Source: DATAPD01 sp036265385
Lineage (GTDB): Bacteria > Acidobacteriota > Terriglobia > Terriglobales > Acidobacteriaceae
Assembly (NCBI GenBank): GCA_036265385.1
Contig: DATAPD010000002.1
Coordinates: forward strand, 62,001-126,000
DNA length: 64,000 nucleotides
Direction of reading: 5' to 3'
Shown here piece by piece: positions 7,887-15,673 of this stretch. Position numbers and translations under genes: made by a program. Numbering within the stretch: position 1 is the first letter of the stretch; the number at the start of each line of letters is the position of its first letter. The notes beneath the pieces are model-generated. The model was given only the letters and a program-made list of their open reading frames with translations, did no database searches and had not been told where the DNA came from.

Positions 7887-7947
7887 CTGCAGGCTCCTGT
7901 TCTTGTTTCCGTGCACGTGGGTAGGTGCCAAGAACAGGAGACTGCAG
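7887..7947. repeat. long inverted repeat (19-base arms)
   Basis: Arm 7887-7905 and arm 7929-7947 are reverse complements except for one central base, giving a strong hairpin with a 23-base loop. No T-tract follows on either strand, so it is not a typical intrinsic terminator. It lies downstream of the sigma-factor/membrane-protein pair and upstream of the secreted-protein gene, and could be a mobile palindrome or a transcript-stabilising structure. Confidence 0.75.
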
Positions 7948-8035
7948 TTCTGCCTGTACTAATTAGACGGCGGGAGTGACCCTCGGGTTGCTGAAAATCG
8001 CGACATGGGTAAAGACCGCCTTTTTTACCACCCCT

Positions 8036-8386
8036 TCACCCCACGTTGGATCCACCAGCCGCCGGAATGCGCTGGCCGCAACGTTCTGCCATAGCTTGTC
8101 GGAACTGCGCCCGCTGCTCTGGCGTCATACGCCCCCAGCGGCCGCGCCCGCCCATACGTCGTCCGCCCATCGTTCCCCGGAATCCACCGAACAAAAGCCA
8201 GCTCAGCGCCAACAAGCCCAACGCCTGCCAGTAACCGATTGCCGGCAAATTGAAGATCTGCGGCATCAGGTGGTTCCACAATTGCCATACCGCCGATCCG
8301 AAGCCCGCGATGAAGATAATCGCGAATACCAGGATCTTCACGATCATCGTGACTCGTCGTTGAACAATTTTCTCCTGCTCACTCAT
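8036..8386 (-). CDS. small membrane protein encoded after an ECF sigma factor
   Basis: A 116-residue protein with two hydrophobic segments (about residues 14-36 and 48-66), a glycine/arginine-rich linker GGRRMGGRGRWGRM and a C-terminal amphipathic stretch starting TPEQRAQFRQAMAERC. It begins 11 bases after the stop of the sigma gene on the same strand, so the two form an operon. The position suggests an anti-sigma or sensor role, but there is no zinc-binding anti-sigma motif, and the TPEQRAQFRQ stretch only recalls Spy/CpxP-like helices. Function is unassigned. Confidence 0.75.
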   Translation of the reverse strand: MSEQEKIVQRRVTMIVKILVFAIIFIAGFGSAVWQLWNHLMPQIFNLPAIGYWQALGLLALSWLLFGGFRGTMGGRRMGGRGRWGRMTPEQRAQFRQAMAERCGQRIPAAGGSNVG

Positions 8387-8397
8387 CTGGATTCTCC

Positions 8398-8964
8398 TTA
8401 CTCTTCTGATAAATCTGCGTAAACGTCTTGCAACTTCTCGCGCAGCCGCAACACTGCATATCGCTTGCGCGTCAACAGCGTGTTGATGCTCACTCCCGTT
8501 TCTTCTGACATCTGCTTGAAACTTTTCCCCTCGACTTCATTCGCCAGAAACACGGTCCGTTGCTCTTCCGGCAATTCGTCGATTGCTTCTTCGAGATGTT
8601 CGAGGAGCACGACGCGTGCATACTCTGCGTCCGGCCCTGCATTCGGCGAAGGAAGCAGATCTTCGAGCGCTAAACCATCTCCAACTTCTTCGTTCAGCGA
8701 CTCCGGCTTTTTCTTGCGGAACAGATCGATGATCCGGTTCCGCGCCACTCGAAAAAGCCAGGCACTTGCCAGGTCCACCGGATGCGTTCCTCGATACGTC
8801 TCGACGAGTTCATAAAACACGTCCTGCAGGATGTCGTCTGCGTCGCCTTCATCTGCCACACGCCGCCGGATGAAGTTGCGTAACCGCGGCCGCTCGCGCT
8901 CCACGGTTTCCGCGATGCGCCGGTCCTGCTCGGCCTGGATGCGATCTGTGATGACGCTCTCCAT
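8398..8964 (-). CDS. RNA polymerase sigma factor, ECF type
   Basis: A 188-residue sigma-70 family protein. Region 2: FIRRRVADEGDADDILQDVF, then ASAWLFRVARNRIIDLFRKK, the core-binding and -10 recognition helices. Region 4: AIDELPEEQRTVFLANEVEG, then SFKQMSEETGVSINTLLTRK, a helix-turn-helix for the -35 element. There is no region 1.1 or 3, as expected for ECF sigmas. It directs RNA polymerase to a stress or envelope regulon that cannot be named. The small membrane protein downstream may be its partner. It diverges from the transposase gene, sharing a short upstream region that contains a REP-like palindrome at 9024. Confidence 0.95.
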   Translation of the reverse strand: MESVITDRIQAEQDRRIAETVERERPRLRNFIRRRVADEGDADDILQDVFYELVETYRGTHPVDLASAWLFRVARNRIIDLFRKKKPESLNEEVGDGLALEDLLPSPNAGPDAEYARVVLLEHLEEAIDELPEEQRTVFLANEVEGKSFKQMSEETGVSINTLLTRKRYAVLRLREKLQDVYADLSEE

Positions 8965-9023
8965 TGCCCTACAGATGTAAACGGATGAGAAACGAAAATA
9001 TTGTAGGCGGCTGCGGGCCTATT

Positions 9024-9048
9024 TGTAGGGACGCAGCTTGCTGCGTCT
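9024..9048 (+). repeat. REP-like palindrome upstream of the transposase gene
   Basis: TGTAGGGACGCAGC, TT, GCTGCGTCT: the same palindrome as at 2376-2395, here with one mismatch at the outer base. It ends ten bases before the transposase reading frame. Confidence 0.85.
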
Positions 9049-9057
9049 GCAAAGACG

Positions 9058-9702
9058 ATGTCCCTAGCGGATTTGAAGGTTATCCTGACGGGACGCGGTG
9101 TGATGCGAAACACTGAAGCCGACCGGAAGGCGGCATACGGTCATGCGATGGCTGAACGCTCTTCCGTCAGGTCACGGCGATCGGTGCGGATAAAAGACTG
9201 GGACTATGCATCACCCGGTTTCTATTTCGTAACAATCTGTATAAGAAACCGCGAGTGTCTTTTCGGGTCGATCTTTTCTGGCATCCTGAAACTCTCTGAC
9301 CTCGGACTCATTGCCAACCATGAACTGCAACACCTGCCAGATCACTACCATCACGTTGCGGTGGATCGCTCGATTGTTATGCCGAACCATTTGCACGCGG
9401 TAATTGTGATCGACGGAGCACATCAGTTCTCCCCTGATATCGTGTGGCAGAACAGGACTGTCCCACATGAGCCACTTAGACGACCTACGCCTGGTTCATT
9501 GTCCGCCATTATTCGTTCGTACAAAGCAGGTGTTACGCGCATCGCTCGAACGCAAGGATTGGGGTTGAAGTGGCAATCTGGTTTTTACGAACACATTATT
9601 CGTTCTGACGCATCGTTGAACGCCATTCGAGATTACATCGAAGCGAATCCGAGCAATTGGGAAAGCGATTCGGAAAATCCGATGATTTGTGAGCTTCCGT
9701 AG
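9058..9702 (+). CDS. REP-associated tyrosine transposase (IS200-like Y1, HUH)
   Basis: The first recognisable segment is RIKDWDYASPGFYFVTICI, the family N-terminus. VDRSIVMPNHLHAVIVI contains the HUH motif (H-L-H) for metal binding. A tyrosine occurs in the late helix GFYEHIIRSDASL, followed by AIRDYIEANPSNW, the family C-terminus. Such enzymes nick single-stranded palindromes and are thought to mobilise REP sequences. Length is about 184-214 residues. The start is uncertain: ATG 9058, ATG 9103 and ATG 9148 are in frame, and 9148 gives the most family-like N-terminus. REP-like palindromes flank the gene on both sides. Confidence 0.93.
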   Translation: MSLADLKVILTGRGVMRNTEADRKAAYGHAMAERSSVRSRRSVRIKDWDYASPGFYFVTICIRNRECLFGSIFSGILKLSDLGLIANHELQHLPDHYHHVAVDRSIVMPNHLHAVIVIDGAHQFSPDIVWQNRTVPHEPLRRPTPGSLSAIIRSYKAGVTRIARTQGLGLKWQSGFYEHIIRSDASLNAIRDYIEANPSNWESDSENPMICELP

Positions 9703-9722
9703 GGACGCAGCTTGCTGCGTCC
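9700..9722 (+). repeat. REP-like palindrome touching the transposase stop codon
   Basis: CGTAGGGACGCAGC, TT, GCTGCGTCC; the nine-base arms at 9703-9711 and 9714-9722 are perfect. The first bases overlap the TAG stop of the transposase gene. Confidence 0.88.
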
Positions 9723-9741
9723 GGAAAGAAACAGTACGTGC

Positions 9742-9765
9742 GTAGGGAAGCAGCTTGCTGCGTCC
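9742..9765 (+). repeat. REP-like palindrome, direct orientation
   Basis: GTAGGGAAGCAGC, TT, GCTGCGTCC: same element with a single stem mismatch (C to A in the left arm). It forms a direct repeat with the copy at 9700. Confidence 0.85.
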
Positions 9766-9775
9766 GCCAACACCC

Positions 9776-9800
9776 GGACATAGCAAGCTATGTCCCTACG
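9776..9800 (-). repeat. REP-like palindrome, inverted, with compensated stem
   Basis: GGACATAGC, AA, GCTATGTCC followed by CTACG: the element on the other strand, with two stem pairs changed on both arms so that pairing is kept. With the copy at 9742 it makes a head-to-head pair, like a BIME. Confidence 0.85.
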
Positions 9801-9829
9801 CTAAACTATTGGTTCCCTCGGAGGTCTTC

Positions 9830-12133
9830 ATGCGCCGTATCGTCATTTTCTTTATCTGCTTGATATCGCTTCCCGCATTTGCCCAATCCAAGCACCCGTT
9901 CACGTTCGAAGACATGATGAAGCTCAAGCGCGTGGCCGAGCCCGTGCCCTCGCCGGATGGCAAGTGGGTTTTGTTCAGCGTGACAGACGTTGATCTCACC
10001 GCGAACACCAGAACACCGCACATCTGGATCGTTCCGCTGAGCACAGATGGTGTGGGCACGGGCGCCTCCCCCACCAAGGATCATGTAGCTACGGGCGCCT
10101 CGCCCGTCCGAGCCGAGCAAAGCTCGGCAGGCTCTTCGCTCGAACGCATCCTCATTCCCGATCAGGACGGTTCCCGTCCGCGCTGGGCGCCAGATGGAAA
10201 GCGGTTCGCTTTCATCTCGAACAAGGAAGGCGGTTCGCAAGTCTGGATTGCGGATTTCGATTCAGCTGCCGGGAAGGTCACACGCACGTTCAAGGCAACT
10301 TCGATTGCGACAGAAGCTGACGGAGTGCTCTGGTCTCCGGACGGCAAACGCATTCTGTTTACCTCAAGCGTGTTTCCTCAATGCGACGGCGAACCCACCG
10401 CAGAAGCCGCGTGCAACGAACGGATGCTCAAAGAAAAGCAACAATCGAAGGTCAAGGCGATTATCACCGACAGGCTCTTCTATCGGCATTGGAACGCATA
10501 TAGCGACGGACGACGCAGCCATCTGTTCGTCATGTCAGTAAAACTCAACACACCCGAAGAGAATGAGGCTCGTGGTTACGTGGATGAAGTGATACTCCTT
10601 CCTCGCGACATCACTCCCGGCGACTTCGACACACCACCGTTTTCACTCGGCGGACAGGACGATTACGCCTTCTCCCCCGACGGACAGGAAATCGCTTTCA
10701 CCTCGAACCACGACAAAGTCCAAGCGACTTCCACCAACAACGACATCTGGATCGTGCCAGTGTCGGAGAACTTAATGGGCGGGAAGCCCGTCGCTCCGAA
10801 GAACATCACCGCCAACAATCCCGCGAGCGACTCGACTCCGCTCTACTCTCCCGATGGGAAGTACATCGCATATCGCGCTCAGCAGAGGCCCGGATACGAG
10901 AGTGATCGCTTCCGATTGATGTTGTACGACCGGAAGACAGAGAAGAAATGGAACCTTAGCGACGGAGAAGATCCATTCGATCGCTGGGTGGATTCGTTTG
11001 CATGGGCACCAGACTCGAGAAGCATTTATACGATCGCGGAAGATGAAGGCGAAGCTCCGATCTATATGGTGCCTATCAGTGTTGACGAACCACTCCCCGT
11101 GCTTTTCATAACGCGGGGTACGAACGATTCCGTCCAAATCACAAAGGATGGCCATTTTCTTTTGTTCAACAAAAGCTCAGTTCAATTCCCCACTGAGATT
11201 TTTTCGTTCTATCTTTCACCTGATCGCAAGTTATGTGCATGGGATTGCCTAACGCAATTCCAGGGACATGGCGAAGACTCAAAACAATTGACGCATACTA
11301 ATGGTCGCGTCCTCTCCCAAGTCGCCATGTCCCCGCTCGAATCCTTCTGGTTCACTGGCGCGAACGGAGACAAAGTCCAGGGCTTCCTCGTAAAGCCTCC
11401 CAACTTCGATCCCAAGAACAAATATCCCGTGAAGTTCATCGTGCATGGCGGGCCAGAAGTTCCCATGGGAGATCAGTGGAGCTATCGCTGGAACCACGAA
11501 CTCTTCGCGGCACCAAGTTCTGGTAATCAGGGATACGTCGTCATCTTCATCAACTTCCACGGCTCGCCTGGTTATGGGCAGAAGTTCATCGACGTAATCA
11601 ACGGCGACTGGGGCGGCGCGCCCTTCGAAGACCTGATGAAGAGTCTCGACTACGCCGAGCAGCATTATCCGTTCATCGACAAAGACCGCGAGTGCGCGCT
11701 CGGCGCGAGCTACGGCGGATACATGGTCAACTGGATCATGGGCCACACCAATCGCTTCAAGTGCATCGTTTCGCATGACGGCATGTTCAATTCAACGTCA
11801 GCCTGGGGTTCGACGGAAGAACTCTGGTTCAACGAGTGGGAATACAAAGGCACGCCGTATACGAACCGAGAGATGTATGACAAGTGGTCCCCGCACCTGA
11901 GCGCGAAGAATTTCAAGACGCCGACGCTGGTCGTCCACGGACAGCTCGACTACCGCCTCGACGTCAGCGAGGGGTTCCAACTCTTCAGCACGCTGCAGCG
12001 CCTCGGCGTTCCATCGAAGATGCTCTACTTCCCGGACGAAGGTCATTGGGTGCTGAAGCCGCAGAACTCTCAACTTTGGTACAGGACGGTGAACGATTGG
12101 GTGGACCAGTGGACGAAACCCAGGAGTCAGTAG
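9830..12133 (+). CDS. S9 family peptidase (DPP-IV/acylaminoacyl-peptidase type), secreted
   Basis: A 767-residue protein from ATG 9830, chosen because GGAGG lies eight bases upstream and a clear signal peptide follows (ending PAFAQSK). The N-terminal half is a TolB-like beta-propeller with repeated W(S/A)PDG(K/R) strands. The C-terminal half is an alpha/beta hydrolase: nucleophile Ser627 in GASYGGYMV, Asp707 in HGQLDYRLD and His739 in DEGHWV, in the correct order. It should cleave short peptides in the periplasm or outside. A stretch of about 30 residues after IWIVPLSTDG (GTGASPTKDHVATGASPVR...) is the translation of palindromic repeats and interrupts an otherwise normal propeller strand, yet the frame stays open. 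Its last codons lie inside a heptanucleotide repeat that supplies the stop. Confidence 0.95.
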   Translation: MRRIVIFFICLISLPAFAQSKHPFTFEDMMKLKRVAEPVPSPDGKWVLFSVTDVDLTANTRTPHIWIVPLSTDGVGTGASPTKDHVATGASPVRAEQSSAGSSLERILIPDQDGSRPRWAPDGKRFAFISNKEGGSQVWIADFDSAAGKVTRTFKATSIATEADGVLWSPDGKRILFTSSVFPQCDGEPTAEAACNERMLKEKQQSKVKAIITDRLFYRHWNAYSDGRRSHLFVMSVKLNTPEENEARGYVDEVILLPRDITPGDFDTPPFSLGGQDDYAFSPDGQEIAFTSNHDKVQATSTNNDIWIVPVSENLMGGKPVAPKNITANNPASDSTPLYSPDGKYIAYRAQQRPGYESDRFRLMLYDRKTEKKWNLSDGEDPFDRWVDSFAWAPDSRSIYTIAEDEGEAPIYMVPISVDEPLPVLFITRGTNDSVQITKDGHFLLFNKSSVQFPTEIFSFYLSPDRKLCAWDCLTQFQGHGEDSKQLTHTNGRVLSQVAMSPLESFWFTGANGDKVQGFLVKPPNFDPKNKYPVKFIVHGGPEVPMGDQWSYRWNHELFAAPSSGNQGYVVIFINFHGSPGYGQKFIDVINGDWGGAPFEDLMKSLDYAEQHYPFIDKDRECALGASYGGYMVNWIMGHTNRFKCIVSHDGMFNSTSAWGSTEELWFNEWEYKGTPYTNREMYDKWSPHLSAKNFKTPTLVVHGQLDYRLDVSEGFQLFSTLQRLGVPSKMLYFPDEGHWVLKPQNSQLWYRTVNDWVDQWTKPRSQ
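10047..10128 (+). repeat. palindromic repeats inserted in frame within the S9 peptidase gene
   Basis: Two related segments share ACGGGCGCCTC (around 10058 and 10091). The second forms a perfect seven-base hairpin ACGGGCG, CCT, CGCCCGT (10091-10107). A third hairpin GCCGAGC, AAA, GCTCGGC follows at 10112-10128. Together they occupy about 80 bases and are read through in the peptidase frame without a stop. Confidence 0.75.
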
Positions 12134-12157
12134 TCGGTATCCAGTAGTCTGGAGTCA
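12123..12157. repeat. GTAGTCA heptanucleotide repeat over the peptidase stop codon
   Basis: Five seven-base units GGAGTCA, GTAGTCG, GTATCCA, GTAGTCT, GGAGTCA, the reverse complement of the TGACTAC family. The S9 peptidase TAG (12131-12133) is inside the second unit. Confidence 0.75.
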
Positions 12158-12551
12158 GCGTAAGCCCGAAGCTCGAAGTCTGCGAAGGTTGGATTCAAAT
12201 TAGCTATTGTAGTATCAAAATAGTATAGCTATTGATAATATTACACTTAGCTCGCAGGTCTGTAATCGCGAATCATCGCGGCTGCTGGCTGGTCGAAAAG
12301 TCGCGGTTCCATCGTCAGCTAGAATGCCATTGGCTTGCATTTCTAGGCCCGTGGTTGCGCGTTTGACGCTTAGGATGGCCTGAGGACCACCCGCCGCTTC
12401 CGGGGCGTCTTAAAACGCGTCTTAAATGGAAAACTGTCTCATTTTGGGGAAAATGGAGGCGATTGATCTAAATCTCTCAGATATTTTCTGGGCACTGGGT
12501 TCAAGATGGACGTTGCGGCACCTGTGCCTGCGAGAACGTGGTTCGAAGGAA
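12158..12551. other. long spacer without a recognised gene
   Basis: About 390 bases between convergent genes. An AT-rich pocket (about 12190-12245) contains the nine-base direct repeat TAGCTATTG twice and could be a promoter or a scar. A shorter direct repeat GCGTCTTAAA occurs twice near 12405-12427. I see no RNA gene, no intrinsic terminator and no coding potential that beats chance. Confidence 0.5.
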
Positions 12552-15500
12552 TCACGGTTCCCGATTTCGTCGCCCTATGATCCCTTGGGATGATGGGATA
12601 CTTATCCGGGCATTCTCTTCCACCGATGCCGCTGCACCGACGAACGGTACTGCTTCCATCAGCAGTCGCGTGTCCATCCGCGCAGTGCCGATCATCGCCG
12701 TGATGTCCGCTTCGAGCGATCCTCTCCAGGAGCCCGGCATTGGCACGACACTGACGAGACCATTCGCGTCGGAGTAGGCGGTGACGACCGTGCGCCCGAG
12801 CACGACCGGCGTTGGATGGTGGCCGGATGCGGAATCGCCGTCGCCAGTCATGGTGTCCGCATGTACGGGCCGCAGCCATGTAACGTCGAACGCGACGGCA
12901 GCTCCGCGCACAGGATTCGGAGGTGTTGACGCATCGGTGACGCGGATCGTGAACGGAGCGAATGCTTGATTTCCCGCGACGACTTGCCTTGCGCCCGAAA
13001 CGGGCTGTATTCGCAGGTTCGCCGGCGTGACGGAATAAATTTCAAATGTTCTGCACACCGTATTCGCGGGACTGACGCACGCAGCCACATTGGTATCGCC
13101 GCTCGCATTCGCGACGTGCAGCACGGTGGACGCATAGCCGGATGCATCGGTAGTGATGATGGCTGGCGTGAGGGTTCCCGAACCGCGCACGAACTGCAGC
13201 GCGACTGTTTTTGATTTTAGCGGCAAGCCATTGCCGACGACGCGAACTGTCAGTGTTGCATCGAAGGTCGAGCCGGCCGGAACGCGCTGATATTGCGGAC
13301 TGATTCCGATATCGAGGGCGGTCATGGCACTCTGCACGACCGTCTGCACGGATTTTGCTGGAGAGTAGGAAGCGGGCGCGAGCGTGGCGGTGATCGTGCT
13401 CGTCCCGGTCGTCATCGGCATGATGCGCGTGGAGGCCTCGCCGTTTTCGTTGCTGAACACTGTACAGGTGCGTTGCAGATTGCATGCGGTGAGGAGTGCG
13501 GTAGGGCCGCCGTCCCACACGATCGTTGCGCCTTCGACAGGAGCGCCCGCTACATCTGTCACGCGCACGTGCATCGGATTGGCTGCTTCGGTTCCAACGG
13601 GCGTCAGCGGATTGCCCGTCGCGAGCAATTGCAAGTTGTCGGTCGCGTCTGCGCCCACCAACAACGCATCGGTCATGGTCGTAAAGGAACCAGTGACGGA
13701 ATCCGAGATGAGAACACTTGCCTTGCCATCTTTCGCGATCTTCGGCAGAGCGACTATGAGTTCGTTGCCGTAATTCGCGAGGACAGTCGCCGCCACGCCG
13801 CCAACGGTGGCTTTGAGTCCAGGTCGAAAGCCTGTCCCGCGGATCGTGAGGGGCGCGCCGCCCTCCAATCCAGCCCGCGTCGGAGAGACGGTGTGTCCAT
13901 ACAGAACACGGGCGCGATATCGGAAGTCAGGTCGCGCATCGCCGCGCTGATCCGCTATTGCGATGCGGTAATCACCGTCGGAACTAATCGCAGCATCGAG
14001 GCGCGTAAGTCCAACCACGCTGGTGTTGAACGCAGACGAAGATTGCGCAGGTGCGGGAGCACCCGATCCATCAGCGAGCGCCCACATGCCTGCGACCGGA
14101 AGCATTTTGTTTTGCGCAGGTACGCCGCGCTCGTCGAGTGCAGTCAATTCGATCGAGAGTGTCCGATTCGCGAGCGCATTGATTTTGAAAAAGTGCGCAG
14201 TTGATCCTGTGATCCATCCGGCCCACTCACCATTTTTAGGAAGCGGAGCCGGAATATTGTAAGTGGACCCGATGCCAAGCACGTTTTCGGGAATAGACGA
14301 GTTGCGCAAGACAAGGTCTTGCACGATATCGCTGCCGCGATTCAGTGTGACCATGACGGGATCGAATGTTCCGGAGGGCTGCACTTGCCACGGCGCGTAC
14401 GGACCAACGAAGGTCGAATAATTGTCGAGCGGTTCGACACTGAGTTGGTATTGAGCGGAGTCAGTACCTGCGGGAATCTCAAGGCCGGCAAGATCAAAAA
14501 ATCCTTCCCATGCGGAGTTGTTTACGCCAAAGCGGTCGAGGCGTTGTCCGGCGGGGTTCGTATATCCGTTGACGATATTGCCGACCACGGCGGCATAAGC
14601 AAATCCTGAAACTGAGGATGCTGCAAACTGACGCGATGGTTGACCGGGTGTGTCGATGCGGCGTGCGATAACGTTTACGCCTGTCATTGGCTGGCCTGGC
14701 GCACCTGCGCTACCCGAAAAATAAACAGAGCCGTGGATGCGGCCGGTATTGGTTGCGAGTATCTGCTTTCCGGGAAACTGCGAAATGTTGGCCGGCGTGA
14801 CTGGATAGAGCCGCGACACGGCTGCGCGGTCATCCATCTTGAGAGAGTCAGCGTCGGGCAGACAGCGCGAAATCGGCATGCATCCGGGCGGATCAAAGTT
14901 GTGCATCAAGGGAAAGCCCGCATAGTCATCCGAAGTGGGAGCAGGTTGACGGGTGAGCACATTGTTGTTGAGCTGCGACCAGTCCAACCCGATTACACGA
15001 CCAATCGTGCGCACGAGACGATACTTCACATCAGGGAGAGCAGCAGAGGTCCTTGCACACACGCCATTCAGCACGACCAGCGCATGCGCAAGGTGGCCAT
15101 CAGTGGAGTAGGCATCCGGGCCACCAAAAACGGCGTTGGTAAAACAGTAGGGTGCATCGCCCGCGCCTTGTCCGAGTAGTGCGTTGGTTACTGCGCCGTC
15201 AGCGTCATACACAACACCAATCGGCTTGTCAGTTGCCGTGGGTTGAATATCGGGCGGGATGGTGTAGGTGCCATCGGGAAAGCCCGTGACGTTTGCGCCG
15301 TTTACGTCTTCACCGAGCTGACCGATGCGTGTAGCGGAGAGAGCTGCGGTAGAAACTGAAGTCCAGCGCTGGAAGGCGTCAGCAACAAACGAATCGGCAG
15401 TCGCAGAAGGCAGCAGCGGACTCAGATCTCCCTGGTCTGTGTAGTATGCGAGATTACCAGCAGCCCACGCGAGAGGTTGTCCTTTAACGCCTGGATCGAA

Positions 15501-15671
15501 GTAGCTGGCGCCCGCGACATGTGCAGGGCCGCCTCCGTAGGCAAGTTCGACGAACGCCAGGATACCGAGGCATACGCCGAGCACAACTGCGAGACTCCAG
15601 AGGAGCTGGATTCGCACGTCGACCTGTTTCGAAGGGACTGGCCGAGGAGGATGGAAATGAACGACAGGCAT
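12552..15671 (-). CDS. large secreted Ig/IPT-domain protein with a zinc-less matrixin-like N-domain
   Basis: A 1039-residue protein. Residues 21-45 form a signal anchor. Residues about 55-290 follow the matrixin layout, including AFQRWTSV (helix A) and DDRAAVSRLYP at the end, but the zinc motif position reads RTIGRVIGLDW (221-231), so all three histidines and the catalytic glutamate are replaced. After it come a carboxypeptidase-regulatory-like segment (about 310-450), an IPT/TIG domain (HTVSPTRAGLEGGAPLTIRG), then three Ig-like/invasin-type domains with NENGEAST, TTDASGYAST and SDANGLVSV turns. It should be anchored at the envelope and exposed, acting as a binding or adhesion protein and not an enzyme. 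It begins two bases after the stop of the small secreted gene 15674-16225, so the two are co-transcribed. Confidence 0.85.
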   Translation of the reverse strand: MPVVHFHPPRPVPSKQVDVRIQLLWSLAVVLGVCLGILAFVELAYGGGPAHVAGASYFDPGVKGQPLAWAAGNLAYYTDQGDLSPLLPSATADSFVADAFQRWTSVSTAALSATRIGQLGEDVNGANVTGFPDGTYTIPPDIQPTATDKPIGVVYDADGAVTNALLGQGAGDAPYCFTNAVFGGPDAYSTDGHLAHALVVLNGVCARTSAALPDVKYRLVRTIGRVIGLDWSQLNNNVLTRQPAPTSDDYAGFPLMHNFDPPGCMPISRCLPDADSLKMDDRAAVSRLYPVTPANISQFPGKQILATNTGRIHGSVYFSGSAGAPGQPMTGVNVIARRIDTPGQPSRQFAASSVSGFAYAAVVGNIVNGYTNPAGQRLDRFGVNNSAWEGFFDLAGLEIPAGTDSAQYQLSVEPLDNYSTFVGPYAPWQVQPSGTFDPVMVTLNRGSDIVQDLVLRNSSIPENVLGIGSTYNIPAPLPKNGEWAGWITGSTAHFFKINALANRTLSIELTALDERGVPAQNKMLPVAGMWALADGSGAPAPAQSSSAFNTSVVGLTRLDAAISSDGDYRIAIADQRGDARPDFRYRARVLYGHTVSPTRAGLEGGAPLTIRGTGFRPGLKATVGGVAATVLANYGNELIVALPKIAKDGKASVLISDSVTGSFTTMTDALLVGADATDNLQLLATGNPLTPVGTEAANPMHVRVTDVAGAPVEGATIVWDGGPTALLTACNLQRTCTVFSNENGEASTRIMPMTTGTSTITATLAPASYSPAKSVQTVVQSAMTALDIGISPQYQRVPAGSTFDATLTVRVVGNGLPLKSKTVALQFVRGSGTLTPAIITTDASGYASTVLHVANASGDTNVAACVSPANTVCRTFEIYSVTPANLRIQPVSGARQVVAGNQAFAPFTIRVTDASTPPNPVRGAAVAFDVTWLRPVHADTMTGDGDSASGHHPTPVVLGRTVVTAYSDANGLVSVVPMPGSWRGSLEADITAMIGTARMDTRLLMEAVPFVGAAASVEENARISIPSSQGIIGRRNREP

Positions 15672-15673
15672 TA

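Larger units (their letters stand above)
9024..9800 (+). mobile_element. RAYT element: transposase with flanking REP palindromes
   Basis: One palindrome lies upstream of the transposase gene and three lie downstream (9700-9722, 9742-9765, 9776-9800), the last in inverted orientation. A single-copy Y1 transposase bracketed by the palindromes that are also scattered elsewhere (2371) matches the known organisation of REP-associated tyrosine transposases. No terminal inverted repeats or target duplications of a classical IS are seen. Confidence 0.75.

Noticed and set aside
12439..12879. Minus-strand frame at the C-terminal end of the large Ig/IPT gene
   Set aside because: It is out of frame with the 1039-residue protein and has arginine/histidine-rich shadow composition.
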